From: Candidatus Saccharimonadota bacterium
GTDB taxonomy: Bacteria; Patescibacteriota; Saccharimonadia; Saccharimonadales; Saccharimonadaceae
Assembly: GCA_030528355.1 (NCBI GenBank)
Contig: JAUMZA010000005.1
Span: forward strand, 1 to 58,667
Length of the DNA stretch: 58,667 bases
Direction of reading: 5' to 3'
Numbering within the stretch: the stretch's first letter is position 1; each line of letters starts with the position of its first letter. The position numbers were made by a program, and so were the translations under genes. Positions 44,796 to 52,721 of this stretch are shown piece by piece. The notes under the pieces are model-generated. The model made no database searches and was not told the DNA's origin. It saw nothing but the letters and a program-made list of their open reading frames with translations.

Positions 44796-44846
44796 TCATG
44801 ATTGATTGTATTTACAAAACGTATAAAGAGGTATAAAAGGAGCAAT

Positions 44847-45203
44847 ATGCCAATTATCAAATCAGCTATCAAGCGTGTCAAACAAGCAACTAAGCGTCGT
44901 GAGCGCAATATTGCAATTAAAAAAGATATCAAACTTGCCACTAAAGCCTTCTTGGCAAAGCCAAGTGCTGCTACCCTTGCAGATGCACAACGTGAACTCG
45001 ACACGGCCGTAAAAAAGAATTTACTTAAAAAGAATACCGCTAGCCGCCGCAAAGCCGCACTTGCAAAAATCGCCAAAGAAGCCGGTGTAAAACTAGCTGA
45101 AGCCAAGCCAGCTACCCCAGCAAAAAAACCAGCTGCGAAGAAAACTGCTGCAAAAAGCACAACAGCTAAAAAACCGGCTGCAAAAAAGACTGCCGCCAAG
45201 TAA
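44847..45203 (+). CDS. rpsT: 30S ribosomal protein S20 with Lys/Ala-rich tail
   Basis: The ATG at 44847 follows AAAAGGAG and gives 118 residues. Residues 1-85 are a normal S20 (MPIIKSAIKRVKQATKRRERN, then KKNLLKKNTASRRKAALAKIA in two parts). The remaining 30 or so residues are an AKKPAAKKTAAK-type repeat, like histone H1 or Hc1 tails. S20 binds 16S rRNA near the 5' domain. The tail could add nonspecific nucleic-acid binding. It is a single gene with promoter and terminator. Confidence 0.95.
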   Translation: MPIIKSAIKRVKQATKRRERNIAIKKDIKLATKAFLAKPSAATLADAQRELDTAVKKNLLKKNTASRRKAALAKIAKEAGVKLAEAKPATPAKKPAAKKTAAKSTTAKKPAAKKTAAK

Positions 45204-45232
45204 TCCCGCACGTCATTTGCGTTTTGTAAATC

Positions 45233-45256
45233 ACCACCCTGCCCTGTCAGGGTGGT
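45233..45256. terminator. Terminator between rpsT and holA
   Basis: Perfect 9-bp stem ACCACCCTG / CAGGGTGGT with a 6-nt loop; TTCTTGT follows on the plus strand. It sits between two convergent genes. Confidence 0.8.
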
Positions 45257-45268
45257 TCTTGTATAATC

Positions 45269-46180
45269 CTATTGCTGCCCAACCGCCAGCAATGCCGTTT
45301 CAATAGCAAGCCACGGGTCGATATCAGATGTCTTCATACGCTCATCGGCTACTGCCAGCTCGGAAATCAGTTCTCGCACAGTTTGCAGCTCAAGCATGCG
45401 TGCTGATTGTTGCAAATTACGCAACACAAACGGATGTACCCCCAAGGTTGCCGCCAACTCTGTCGCAGCAATATCCTCACCCCGGGTAAGCACTAGCCCG
45501 CTTATGGCATATACCTGTGATACCACTAATCCAAATGTCATGTACGGATCGGCAGTCAAGCGAGCCATCGCTACCGCCTGTCGTACTGCCGAAGCGTCAG
45601 AGGTAAGTGCCGTTTCTAGCAGCGAAAAGGCTACCTCCTTTGGCGATGCCGGTGTATGCATACACACTACTTCTTTGGTAATCTCGCCCACTACTGCCAA
45701 CCGCAATAGCTCGTGCAGCAGCCGATACTGATCAACCCCCACCCGTGCCACCAGCTCAGTTGCAGCCTCTGCAGAGAGGCTAATTACTCGTTCATTCGCC
45801 AGTGCCTGCAGCCAACGCACCGCCTTGCCAGTATCTTTTTCACTAAAAGGATTACACTGCACAACCGTCGCATGTTTTTGTAGCAGTTTGTAAGTTTTCG
45901 TACGTTTATCAGGCTTGGTCTCCAGCAATACCACTTCGGCGGCAGCGATTAGCTCTGGCGTTAAAAGTTCACCTAAGTCGCTCCATACCGCCTTTTGCTC
46001 ACTCAGGCCATTAATTATTACTTTTTGTTGTGTAGAAAACAATGATACTCCTTGTAGCAACTGTCGCAACGTTGCAATATCAACCTCCGTGCCATCGTAA
46101 CGATGACACTCCGCCAATCCGTGTGCCGCCATATACTGATCTCGTTCGTAGGCGTTTTCACCACATAGCAAAACCAACAT
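45269..46180 (-). CDS. holA: DNA polymerase III delta subunit
   Basis: A 303-residue clamp-loader subunit that opens the sliding clamp. It has the family layout: MLVLLCGENAYERDQY start, an AAA+-like N-domain without Walker A but with VVLLETKPDKRTKTYKLL in two parts and CNPFSEKD, then a lid and a C-terminal collar (DPYMTFGLVVSQVYAI, LGVHPFVLRNLQQSA). Last gene of the operon starting at 48061, 6 nt after mutM. Confidence 0.9.
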   Translation of the reverse strand: MLVLLCGENAYERDQYMAAHGLAECHRYDGTEVDIATLRQLLQGVSLFSTQQKVIINGLSEQKAVWSDLGELLTPELIAAAEVVLLETKPDKRTKTYKLLQKHATVVQCNPFSEKDTGKAVRWLQALANERVISLSAEAATELVARVGVDQYRLLHELLRLAVVGEITKEVVCMHTPASPKEVAFSLLETALTSDASAVRQAVAMARLTADPYMTFGLVVSQVYAISGLVLTRGEDIAATELAATLGVHPFVLRNLQQSARMLELQTVRELISELAVADERMKTSDIDPWLAIETALLAVGQQ

Positions 46181-46186
46181 CGCTCG

Positions 46187-47053
46187 CTACCTCTGGCACA
46201 CAGGGCAAAAATGCGTACCCCGTCCTGCATGTTGTATTTTTATAATTGTTTCGCCGCAACGGCTACACGACTGCCCCTCTTGGCGAAATACTTCTGCAAA
46301 GTCCAAATAGCTACCCCGCTTACCTTCGGCATTGACGTAATTTTTATCAGTGCTGCCACCCTTTGCAATCGCTAACTTCATAATGCGTCGTAGCTCCTTA
46401 TACAACAATGTAAATTCCTCTGCAGTCACGTCCGCCACCTTACGCCGTGGATCGATCTTGGCCGCCCACAAGCTTTCATCAGCATAAATATTACCCACAC
46501 CCGCCACTACCGTTTGGTCAAGCAAGGCTGCTTTAATGTTGGTATTTTTACGACGAACAAACCGTGCAGCAAACTCCCTTGCAGTAAACGTATCCTCGAG
46601 CGGCTCAGGGCCAACTTTTTGCATAAATGGCAAGTATGACACCTCGGCAGTCGGCATAAGTTTTATCCAGCCAAATTTACGCTGATCATTGAAAAAGAGT
46701 GTACTACCATCAGAAAATGCAATACTTACCCGAGTGCTTCTATCTGGCAGTTCGCCAATTAGTGAATCGTTGGGGTGGCCAGCTCCGAATCGCTCCGTAC
46801 CATGATACACCAACTGCCCTGTCATCTTTAAATGAATTACCAGGCTGCACTGCGAGGAAAGCTCAATCAGCAATACCTTTGCCCGGCGACGCACCGCTAC
46901 GACAGCTGAGCCAATCAAAAAGCCTTTTACCACCTGCGGATCATTAGGGAAGCTTTTGGGCGAATCATGCACCTGCACATCAGCCACTTCACGGCCAATC
47001 AGCAATTCTGCCAAGCCACGACGAACTGTTTCTACCTCTGGCAGCTCAGGCAT
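46187..47053 (-). CDS. mutM: Formamidopyrimidine-DNA glycosylase (Fpg/MutM)
   Basis: A 288-residue bifunctional glycosylase/AP lyase that removes oxidised purines. Pro2-Glu3 (MPELPEVETVRRGL) is the catalytic N-terminus; the helix-two-turn-helix has LLDQTVVAGVGNIYADE. The zinc finger is CSRCGETII through HFCPVCQR. The initiator must be ATG 47053, because the enzyme needs Pro at position 2. Its start overlaps the HAD gene by 8 bp. It pairs logically with the superoxide dismutase as oxidative-damage defence. Confidence 0.96.
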   Translation of the reverse strand: MPELPEVETVRRGLAELLIGREVADVQVHDSPKSFPNDPQVVKGFLIGSAVVAVRRRAKVLLIELSSQCSLVIHLKMTGQLVYHGTERFGAGHPNDSLIGELPDRSTRVSIAFSDGSTLFFNDQRKFGWIKLMPTAEVSYLPFMQKVGPEPLEDTFTAREFAARFVRRKNTNIKAALLDQTVVAGVGNIYADESLWAAKIDPRRKVADVTAEEFTLLYKELRRIMKLAIAKGGSTDKNYVNAEGKRGSYLDFAEVFRQEGQSCSRCGETIIKIQHAGRGTHFCPVCQR

Positions 47054-47453
47054 GACATAACTCCTTGAGTCGGGCGATTGTTGCAGCCACGTCACGATAG
47101 TGCACTGCCAACATGCCACAGGCGACCGCTCCTGCAATATTATCAGCACTGTCATCTACTAGCACTGCTTCGTGTGGCTCTACCAACAATCTATCGAGAA
47201 CATATTGATATGCAGCTGGGTGCGGCTTACCCACCCCAATCGCCTCAGAAGTGGCAATTTCGCTAAATAGCTGGTAATCCGCCTGAGTAAACAGCCGCCG
47301 AGCGGCTTGCTGGCTGCTGTTGCTCAATACGGCCACCTGGTAGCCACGCTGCTGTAATGTTTGTACATACGCAAATAGTGCTACATTACGCACAAGCGGT
47401 GTGCCAGTGTATAGCACGCCATAGCAATCAAATACTACCGCCTTTACGCTCAT
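47046..47453 (-). CDS. Small cap-less HAD-like hydrolase
   Basis: A 135-residue HAD-fold protein. Motif I reads VVFDCYGVLY, with Asp nucleophile but Tyr where phosphatases have the second Asp, as in haloacid-dehalogenase-type HADs. Motif II is AVLSNSS, motif III Lys in GKPHP and motif IV VDDSADNI. At this size there is no cap domain, so only about 40 residues separate motifs I and II. The substrate is unknown. The stop and start overlap on both sides (upstream TAATG, downstream mutM by 8 bp). Confidence 0.82.
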   Translation of the reverse strand: MSVKAVVFDCYGVLYTGTPLVRNVALFAYVQTLQQRGYQVAVLSNSSQQAARRLFTQADYQLFSEIATSEAIGVGKPHPAAYQYVLDRLLVEPHEAVLVDDSADNIAGAVACGMLAVHYRDVAATIARLKELCHA

Positions 47454-48061
47454 TATTTATTGATTTTCTGCAGAAGCTTCTTACCATCCGGAATCTGTGC
47501 AAGGAACATGTCACTCAGCTCAGTTGCGTTAGCTTGCAGCGAGCCCCTGTCTTTACAGGTGGTAGTCCATAATCGCTTGAGGCTACGGTCGTTTTGCAGA
47601 ATTTCAAACTCTAAAATTTTACCAGTCGAACAAAGCCCCCTGGTGTCATCTTTTTCACCAGTAAATGCCGTACCCTTTACCATGCCAGCCCGGTTCAAGG
47701 CATATACAAACTCTTCATAGGCACGGCCATTGTTTTCGAGCTGCACTGTATCAATTGGCTGATCCAAGTAGCCCGCATACGTTATCATGCTACGCATGGT
47801 TGGTTTTACAATAATTTGATAGGAGCGGAAACGCTCATCGGCAGTAATGCCGCCACGCACCGTCATGCGTACGCCACGGTCAACGCCAGTGCTCAACAAG
47901 GCAGTTTCATCAGCATTACGCTGCTCTTGCGTTTCACTGGTGGATGCACCGCCGTTAAAAATAAATGTTCGCACCAAGGCAACGATCATCGCTACACTAA
48001 TGACAACCACTACTACAATAATAATAACAGGGAGAAGCTGTGAATTTTTACCGTGTTTCAT
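47453..48061 (-). CDS. Anchored exported protein of unknown function
   Basis: A 202-residue protein with a short basic start, one long hydrophobic helix (about 10-33) and an outside domain with two Cys (GLCSTGK and TTTCKDRG) likely to form a disulfide. No enzyme motif. It is the first gene of the unit 48061-45269, giving the odd order of anchored protein, HAD, mutM and holA. The last two bases of its stop are used by the next gene's start region. Confidence 0.66.
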   Translation of the reverse strand: MKHGKNSQLLPVIIIVVVVVISVAMIVALVRTFIFNGGASTSETQEQRNADETALLSTGVDRGVRMTVRGGITADERFRSYQIIVKPTMRSMITYAGYLDQPIDTVQLENNGRAYEEFVYALNRAGMVKGTAFTGEKDDTRGLCSTGKILEFEILQNDRSLKRLWTTTCKDRGSLQANATELSDMFLAQIPDGKKLLQKINK

Positions 48062-48112
48062 ACTGCTAATATTGTGTCATGCAGCCGTGGTGATGTCAAG
48101 CATACGCCTCTG

Positions 48113-49621
48113 CTACTGCGTTGCGGCACGCATAATCTCGGCCTGTACTGGATTGGTTGGATCGAACTTACCAGCAAACAACCAATCAATCGCACGGGTG
48201 TCACGATCCTTGTAGATGTCTTCCAGGTGATTCATCGCTAAATATCGGCCCTCTAGATACGCTAAATCCTTATTAAAGGTTAGCGGCGTAACTGCAAGGC
48301 CGGTCTTTTCTTGCAAATCTGGCTGTGTTCCCCGGAAAATACGCACACAGGCCGTATAGGCAGTATTTTTTGCGTTGGCAACTGCCTTATCGGTCACTTC
48401 CTGATTATCACCCAGCCGTGCTAGCACACGGTACCGCCAGGCAGTTTCAAATACCGTACGAAAATCCGCCCCTTGCTCGGCCAGCGAGATATTAATGTAA
48501 TATCCCAAATGAACCGGTGACCAGTCTGTAACGGTATGGCCGATCATAGACTCAGCGGTACTTGCAAACCCTTCTTCAAACGTTAGGTAATCCGGCCGCT
48601 CTGTATGGGTAAATAGGCCAGTACCCAGAACCGGTAATTTACTCTTAAGCCCGTTGATAGAACGTTGCCCATGGATGCCAAATTCGTGCAGCACCTTACG
48701 AAACAATTCATCGGAATCGGGGATAGCCTTGCGTTTTACACCAACTACTACCGCCATTTCCGAAGACTCCCATGACAGTGCAGTTTTATCCTCCGCAAGC
48801 CGCACCGTTACACCACTGGCATGGTCTGGGTCGCGCATATCAATCACCGCCTGAAACACTTCGGCGATATCAGCCGGCTGGCAAGAGTATGTATCGCCAT
48901 GTTCGGCCACTCTATCACGCCAAAACTTCTCTACCAGGGCGTAAATGTCTGCGTTCTTTTCAATAATTTTTTCGCCCGCCCACTCAAGTGCTTCGTTATC
49001 AGTGAATCGAGGCAGCCGAGCGGCTGGATCTTCTGCTTTTGGCAGCGGTGACAATGCTTGACCGTTCCAATCACTACCGTAAGCCAGCTCGTCATACAAA
49101 CGCTGAGCAGATTCGCTACGCTGCTTACCATCTAATATTGCCCACATCTCGTTAAGAGCCGCATCACGGATTTCTGGGCGCGGTCTCCCGTATAGCTCAT
49201 GTCCAAGCTGCCGAGCCAGCTCTACTGTTTCACTAATCTTTTCGGTGTTGATTGTAGTTTCGTGACATAACTGATTTAATCCACCCAATACTTTCACATA
49301 CTCCATTTCGGCTCGTCGAAAATCTAACGATGAGCCAATTGCTTCACGAAATAGCTCGTTATCCTCTAACGTCATCGCCTCTTCACGGGCAGTCTCTAGC
49401 TTGGCAATGCCGTCATCAAGCCGGGTAGTATCGCCAAGATAGGTATAGGTAAGATGAGGATTACGTTGCGTATTCGCCAAAAAGTCCGCCTTTTGCTCGG
49501 TTGCATCACTAACGAGCTCCGTATACGACTGAAACCCAGCCTCGGGCAGTTCTTTTGGGCTGATTAGCTGTTCGATTGTATGTGTGTTTGTGTGCGGTAT
49601 ATGCTCAAAAGCCATAAACAT
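48113..49621 (-). CDS. DUF1704/MATCAP-like putative metallopeptidase
   Basis: From ATG 49621 (MFMAFEHIPH) 502 residues; ATG 49615 is also possible. No signal peptide. The zinc motif HEFGIH is followed by GQRSINGL and, about 30 residues later, by a Glu in FEEGFAS. The pattern HExxH, then NG, then EEG, is that of DUF1704 proteins, which include the eukaryotic MATCAP tyrosine carboxypeptidases. The first 250 residues are helical and acidic. A -10-like TATATT with TG in front ends 5 nt before ATG 49621. It is the last ordinary gene before the toxin island. Confidence 0.65.
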   Translation of the reverse strand: MFMAFEHIPHTNTHTIEQLISPKELPEAGFQSYTELVSDATEQKADFLANTQRNPHLTYTYLGDTTRLDDGIAKLETAREEAMTLEDNELFREAIGSSLDFRRAEMEYVKVLGGLNQLCHETTINTEKISETVELARQLGHELYGRPRPEIRDAALNEMWAILDGKQRSESAQRLYDELAYGSDWNGQALSPLPKAEDPAARLPRFTDNEALEWAGEKIIEKNADIYALVEKFWRDRVAEHGDTYSCQPADIAEVFQAVIDMRDPDHASGVTVRLAEDKTALSWESSEMAVVVGVKRKAIPDSDELFRKVLHEFGIHGQRSINGLKSKLPVLGTGLFTHTERPDYLTFEEGFASTAESMIGHTVTDWSPVHLGYYINISLAEQGADFRTVFETAWRYRVLARLGDNQEVTDKAVANAKNTAYTACVRIFRGTQPDLQEKTGLAVTPLTFNKDLAYLEGRYLAMNHLEDIYKDRDTRAIDWLFAGKFDPTNPVQAEIMRAATQ

Positions 49622-49685
49622 AATTAAATATAACATATTTTTGTAAATAATGCAATATTATGCATATGGTTAAATGATGTTATCT

Positions 49686-49728
49686 TACTGGCATTTAACT
49701 GTCCTGGTGGGTAATATCGCTGCCAGTA
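49686..49728. repeat. Inverted repeat at the left edge of the island
   Basis: Perfect 8-bp inverted repeat TACTGGCA (49686-49693) and TGCCAGTA (49721-49728), 28 nt past the last island gene. It could be a weak terminator for the array or a recombination border; no T run follows. Confidence 0.4.
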
Positions 49729-49755
49729 GAATATACACCAACCCTATTCTACCTG

Positions 49756-50085
49756 CTACACCTCTTTATCGTAGATGTGGTGCCGCCTAAAATGCACTAT
49801 GTCATTACAACGCAACCCTTTTACATATAGCGGGTCGTTATCTAACCTACCACTAAAAACACCTTGGCTATTCATTGCAATAATTTCAACCCACATTCGC
49901 TCGGCGTGCACCTTGCTGCCTTTTGGTAAGAGAAATACAAGCTTTACCATCTCACCATCAGCAAAGCGTGCATCTAGCTGATATTGTGGCTTATACCTCC
50001 GCCACAGCCCAACCTTTGCAAGCGTATAGGTATTGTTATTGTACACTGACGAATTTTTGTATGCAGACATTATTCTTTTATGCAT
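49756..50085 (-). CDS. DUF2314-like small protein, probable orphan immunity protein
   Basis: A 109-residue protein. The C-terminal half has ERMWVEIIAM, GVFSGRLDNDP, LRCNDIVHF and HHIYDKE. This W-V-E, G-x-L-x-NDP, G/ND-x-V-x-F and I-x-D series is the DUF2314 pattern, a family often found next to polymorphic toxins. It is the last of three closely spaced genes at the left end of the island. The target is unknown. AGGAT lies 4 nt before the ATG; the internal ATG at 50070 is an alternative start. Confidence 0.65.
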   Translation of the reverse strand: MHKRIMSAYKNSSVYNNNTYTLAKVGLWRRYKPQYQLDARFADGEMVKLVFLLPKGSKVHAERMWVEIIAMNSQGVFSGRLDNDPLYVKGLRCNDIVHFRRHHIYDKEV

Positions 50086-50109
50086 GATATCCTATGGGGC
50101 TATAGTTGA

Positions 50110-50370
50110 CTACACATGCCACCACCATTGCTCCTTTGGCATTTCTGGGTACTGAAGTTTGTCAGCTGGATTTGTATATACATACTGAGCCGCCTTGAGC
50201 TTAAAGTCTTCATCAATTTTCGCAAGCCGTTCGATGTCCTTCGAGGAAAGCGTACGGATCTTATCCTGAATATAATCACGCTCGCTTCTTATTAAGTCTA
50301 TCTCTTCAGGCTCAAGCAGATTGATGTTGCCGTCCACCAACGTTTCGTAGTATTCTAGCAAATCTAGCAT
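50110..50370 (-). CDS. Small hypothetical protein with WWW tail
   Basis: An 86-residue, acidic, mostly helical protein (ETLVDGNINLLEPEEIDLI, then ERLAKIDEDFKLKAAQYV) that ends in KEQWWWHV. The triple Trp tail is shared with the gene at 52369-52686 (SKDWWWNI), which also sits beside small immunity-like genes. It lies 27 nt after the 190-residue gene. An immunity role is inferred from context and size; I do not recognise a named family. Confidence 0.62.
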   Translation of the reverse strand: MLDLLEYYETLVDGNINLLEPEEIDLIRSERDYIQDKIRTLSSKDIERLAKIDEDFKLKAAQYVYTNPADKLQYPEMPKEQWWWHV

Positions 50371-50397
50371 GGTAAACTATCCTTGTGTACAAACGAT

Positions 50398-50970
50398 TTA
50401 TTCATGATTACCTTCATTACGTTCAGTCCCGTATCTTACAACCGCCGCCTTATAGGCAGTCTGTATCTCGTCTGCAGCAAAGGGTAGCAAATAATTTATG
50501 CTGTACTCAGCTTGCTGCTGCGTGTAATAATGAATTTTACTAGATTGCATTAGCAGTTTCCAGTATACATAGCCAACTTTTGGTTTCTGCCAGCGTACAC
50601 CAGGAAACTCAAAAAGGTGCTTGTGGAGTCTAAACGGAAACCGCACCACTTGTTGATCATAGCCAAACATTGCTTCAGCAAGCTCATACTCCCCAACCTT
50701 ACCGGTGTGATACAGTATTTCAAAATAGGCATGCTCCTCTGTACTCACTGGAAACACGAGCGATACATAAAAATACGCATGTTTGTTTAACGGCACTATC
50801 CAAAAACGTCCATTCCCCTTTTTTAGAGAAGGAATTGCTGCTGTAAGCTGCCTGCCAAATTCTTTCACAATCTTTTGCCGTAGCACTTTTGCATTCTGCG
50901 AAATCTCGTCGGTAAGCTTCTCGTTAGCTACTTGCGTGGTTTGTTTAGCTTTTGACGAAACTAGTTTCAT
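50398..50970 (-). CDS. Hypothetical 190-residue island protein
   Basis: A cytosolic protein with basic N- and polar C-termini. The middle has beta-rich stretches (GRFWIVPLNKHAYFYVSLVFP, then GKVGEYELAEAMFGYD) and is rich in aromatics. AAAGGAG lies 5 nt before the ATG. The start region up to 51137 is homologous to the region just behind the membrane immunity gene at 53412-53798, so the gene occupies the slot after a now-decayed copy of it. Function unknown; probably part of the immunity cluster. Confidence 0.62.
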   Translation of the reverse strand: MKLVSSKAKQTTQVANEKLTDEISQNAKVLRQKIVKEFGRQLTAAIPSLKKGNGRFWIVPLNKHAYFYVSLVFPVSTEEHAYFEILYHTGKVGEYELAEAMFGYDQQVVRFPFRLHKHLFEFPGVRWQKPKVGYVYWKLLMQSSKIHYYTQQQAEYSINYLLPFAADEIQTAYKAAVVRYGTERNEGNHE

Positions 50971-50971
50971 T

Positions 50972-51137
50972 ATGACTCCTTTCCATACCCTTAGCTATCT
51001 TGTCGGCAGAATTATTACGCTTTCGCACCCTTCCACCCTTCTTTAATCTTCCCCTCAAGCAGGTGTCAATTTGCACACAGATAAAATACCCCTAACAACA
51101 AGAAGACAGGCCACACACCATCTAGTGCAAGGATTAC
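50972..51137 (-). pseudogene. Decayed partial copy of the 3-helix membrane immunity gene
   Basis: Aligned by eye to 53455-53755. The stretch 50972-51070 (CTCCTTTCC, CCCTTAG, AGAATTATTAC, GCACCCTTCCACCC, CCTCAAGCAG) matches 53455-53548 with scattered changes. Then about 140 bp are missing, and 51074-51137 (CACACAGATAAAAT, CATCTAGTGCAAGG) matches 53690-53752. No open frame is left. It is direct evidence that the island once held a second copy of this gene. Confidence 0.75.
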
Positions 51138-51224
51138 ATCCCCTTCCTTAGAGGTAGAGACTGATTGTATATCGGCCTCCTGCGTCGAAACTTACCAAAC
51201 CTGTATAAATCATAGCTCATGCAG

Positions 51225-51980
51225 CTATTCTTTCCATTCTACCATATCAAAATACCGCTCCATATCAGTGATGAAGTTTTCTATTGTTGTCACGCCATAG
51301 GTGTTAATGATGTGTTCAACATAACCCCTCACTTCTACCAATGAAAAGGTATCAGTTAGCAAAGCTTTTTTAATTTCACCTTCAGAAAATTCGGCAGCAA
51401 ATCGACAATTACCAAACTGCCTATTACAGACCAGCAAGTGGAGCCATTCCCCCACTTCTTGCGGATCTTGCTGCCAAGGAAAACGCCTTTTAGGCTGTAG
51501 AATATCTCGTATCTCCACCATCACCAAACAACCCCATGCATCACCATCTTGCCACTCCTGCTCAACCTCAAGATGTGCCAATTTAGGGTGTAGAAAATCA
51601 GCTTTCGTACGCCCAAACCACATTGGCAAAGCGTTGTATATATCGCAATGATGTTTACTAGCTTCAACCATACACTCCGGCCCTATGCCATGATCCGAAA
51701 CAACATACCTCTTATTACCAGCACCTCGGACCTCGTATGCACCGTCCAATAAGTCAATCAGAAGTTGCTCAAATTTACAATCGGACAATTCGTAAAATTG
51801 ATTGTTAACAAAATAGATTTCAGACAATCTACCATCGGTAAGCGCTAGCTTAATCACTACCTTATCATTACGATGACTAATAATATCGACTAGCAATCTT
51901 CTGCCGGACTCGTGCTCGACAAACTTTATATCGATGTCATACCGAGCTATTATTTTGCGTATACTCTCCAGATGTACCAT
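51225..51980 (-). CDS. Hypothetical 251-residue island protein
   Basis: A cytosolic, acidic, aromatic-rich protein. The N-terminal half has alternating beta strands (KVVIKLALTDGRLSEIYFV in parts), the middle includes PMWFGRTKADFLHP and GDAWGCLVMVEIRD, and the C-terminus is helical. No toxin or enzyme motif is seen. GAGGTGA is 7 nt before the ATG. Its base composition is AT-rich like its neighbours. It is possibly an orphan immunity or regulator gene; the family is not recognised. Confidence 0.6.
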   Translation of the reverse strand: MVHLESIRKIIARYDIDIKFVEHESGRRLLVDIISHRNDKVVIKLALTDGRLSEIYFVNNQFYELSDCKFEQLLIDLLDGAYEVRGAGNKRYVVSDHGIGPECMVEASKHHCDIYNALPMWFGRTKADFLHPKLAHLEVEQEWQDGDAWGCLVMVEIRDILQPKRRFPWQQDPQEVGEWLHLLVCNRQFGNCRFAAEFSEGEIKKALLTDTFSLVEVRGYVEHIINTYGVTTIENFITDMERYFDMVEWKE

Positions 51981-52120
51981 AATCTACTCACCTCAATGGC
52001 CATACACTCTCCTCATTTTACCACACCGACAAACACCCTATTGCCTTTGGCTGCAGAGATAAAGGCGAAGGTTAGTGTAAGATAGGTGATTACGTAATAT
52101 TAATATAAATACTCCTCAAA

Positions 52121-52369
52121 TCAATCACTAAAGTCCACCATGTCATACAGCCATACACCCTTGTCATCTGGCGTCACGGCCAGTTCCAGTGCACTTATCA
52201 AGTCGTAAAGATATGCATACCTACTTGCCAAAAACTGCTCAAAATCCGCATCATATTGATGATACACATTGCACACATAATCATCAGCCTCTTGCCTAGA
52301 TATAGTTCCTTGTATTAATTTTCGATACATATCAATTGTATGCTTTTCTATCTCGTCCACGCTACTCAT
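52121..52369 (-). CDS. Small hypothetical protein, immunity-like
   Basis: An 82-residue acidic protein (MSSVDEIEKHTIDMYRKLIQGT, split at the conserved ISRQEAD segment), rich in Tyr, Asp and Leu, ending YDMVDFSD. The ATG at 52369 overlaps the TGA of the previous gene (TGATG), with AGGAG 6 nt upstream; the ATG at 52375 is less well placed. The GxISRxEAD then LYDLISALE pattern recalls small immunity proteins seen after toxin genes, but I cannot name the family. Confidence 0.58.
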   Translation of the reverse strand: MSSVDEIEKHTIDMYRKLIQGTISRQEADDYVCNVYHQYDADFEQFLASRYAYLYDLISALELAVTPDDKGVWLYDMVDFSD

Positions 52370-52686
52370 CAGCATCTCCTACCCTGGTAGTACGTATCAA
52401 TATTCCACCACCAGTCTTTACTTGTGCAATACTTGCTCGGCTTATCGCTATACGTAAAGGATTTTGTACCATTTTTTAAGATATACACCTGCCATGCTGT
52501 ATCTATCTGTTTAATATCCTCTAGGATATGATCTGGCACATTGCCACTACGCTTCACTGTATCGTGAATTTCTTGGCGAATATGTGAAAGATAGTTTATT
52601 TCTTCTATCCAATGCGTGTCTATTGGGATGTTTTTATCCACCCATTCGCGATATTCTTTGATAAGTTCTTCGATAGTGATTATCAT
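52369..52686 (-). CDS. Small hypothetical protein with WWW motif
   Basis: A 105-residue helical protein from ATG 52686 (MIITIEELIKEYREW). The frame stays open to an ATG at 52737, which would overlap the DUF4304 gene by 16 bp, and no good Shine-Dalgarno settles the choice. The C-terminal SKDWWWNIDTYYQ shares the WWW feature with the gene at 50110-50370. Stop and start overlap with the next gene, so these are co-translated. Confidence 0.58.
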   Translation of the reverse strand: MIITIEELIKEYREWVDKNIPIDTHWIEEINYLSHIRQEIHDTVKRSGNVPDHILEDIKQIDTAWQVYILKNGTKSFTYSDKPSKYCTSKDWWWNIDTYYQGRRC

Positions 52687-52721
52687 ACTTATTAACTGGA
52701 TTATTGACATACATTCGGCTA

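Noticed and set aside
49686-49728. Insertion-sequence end
   Set aside because: The 8-bp inverted repeat is short, has no transposase nearby and no matching repeat at the other side of the island.
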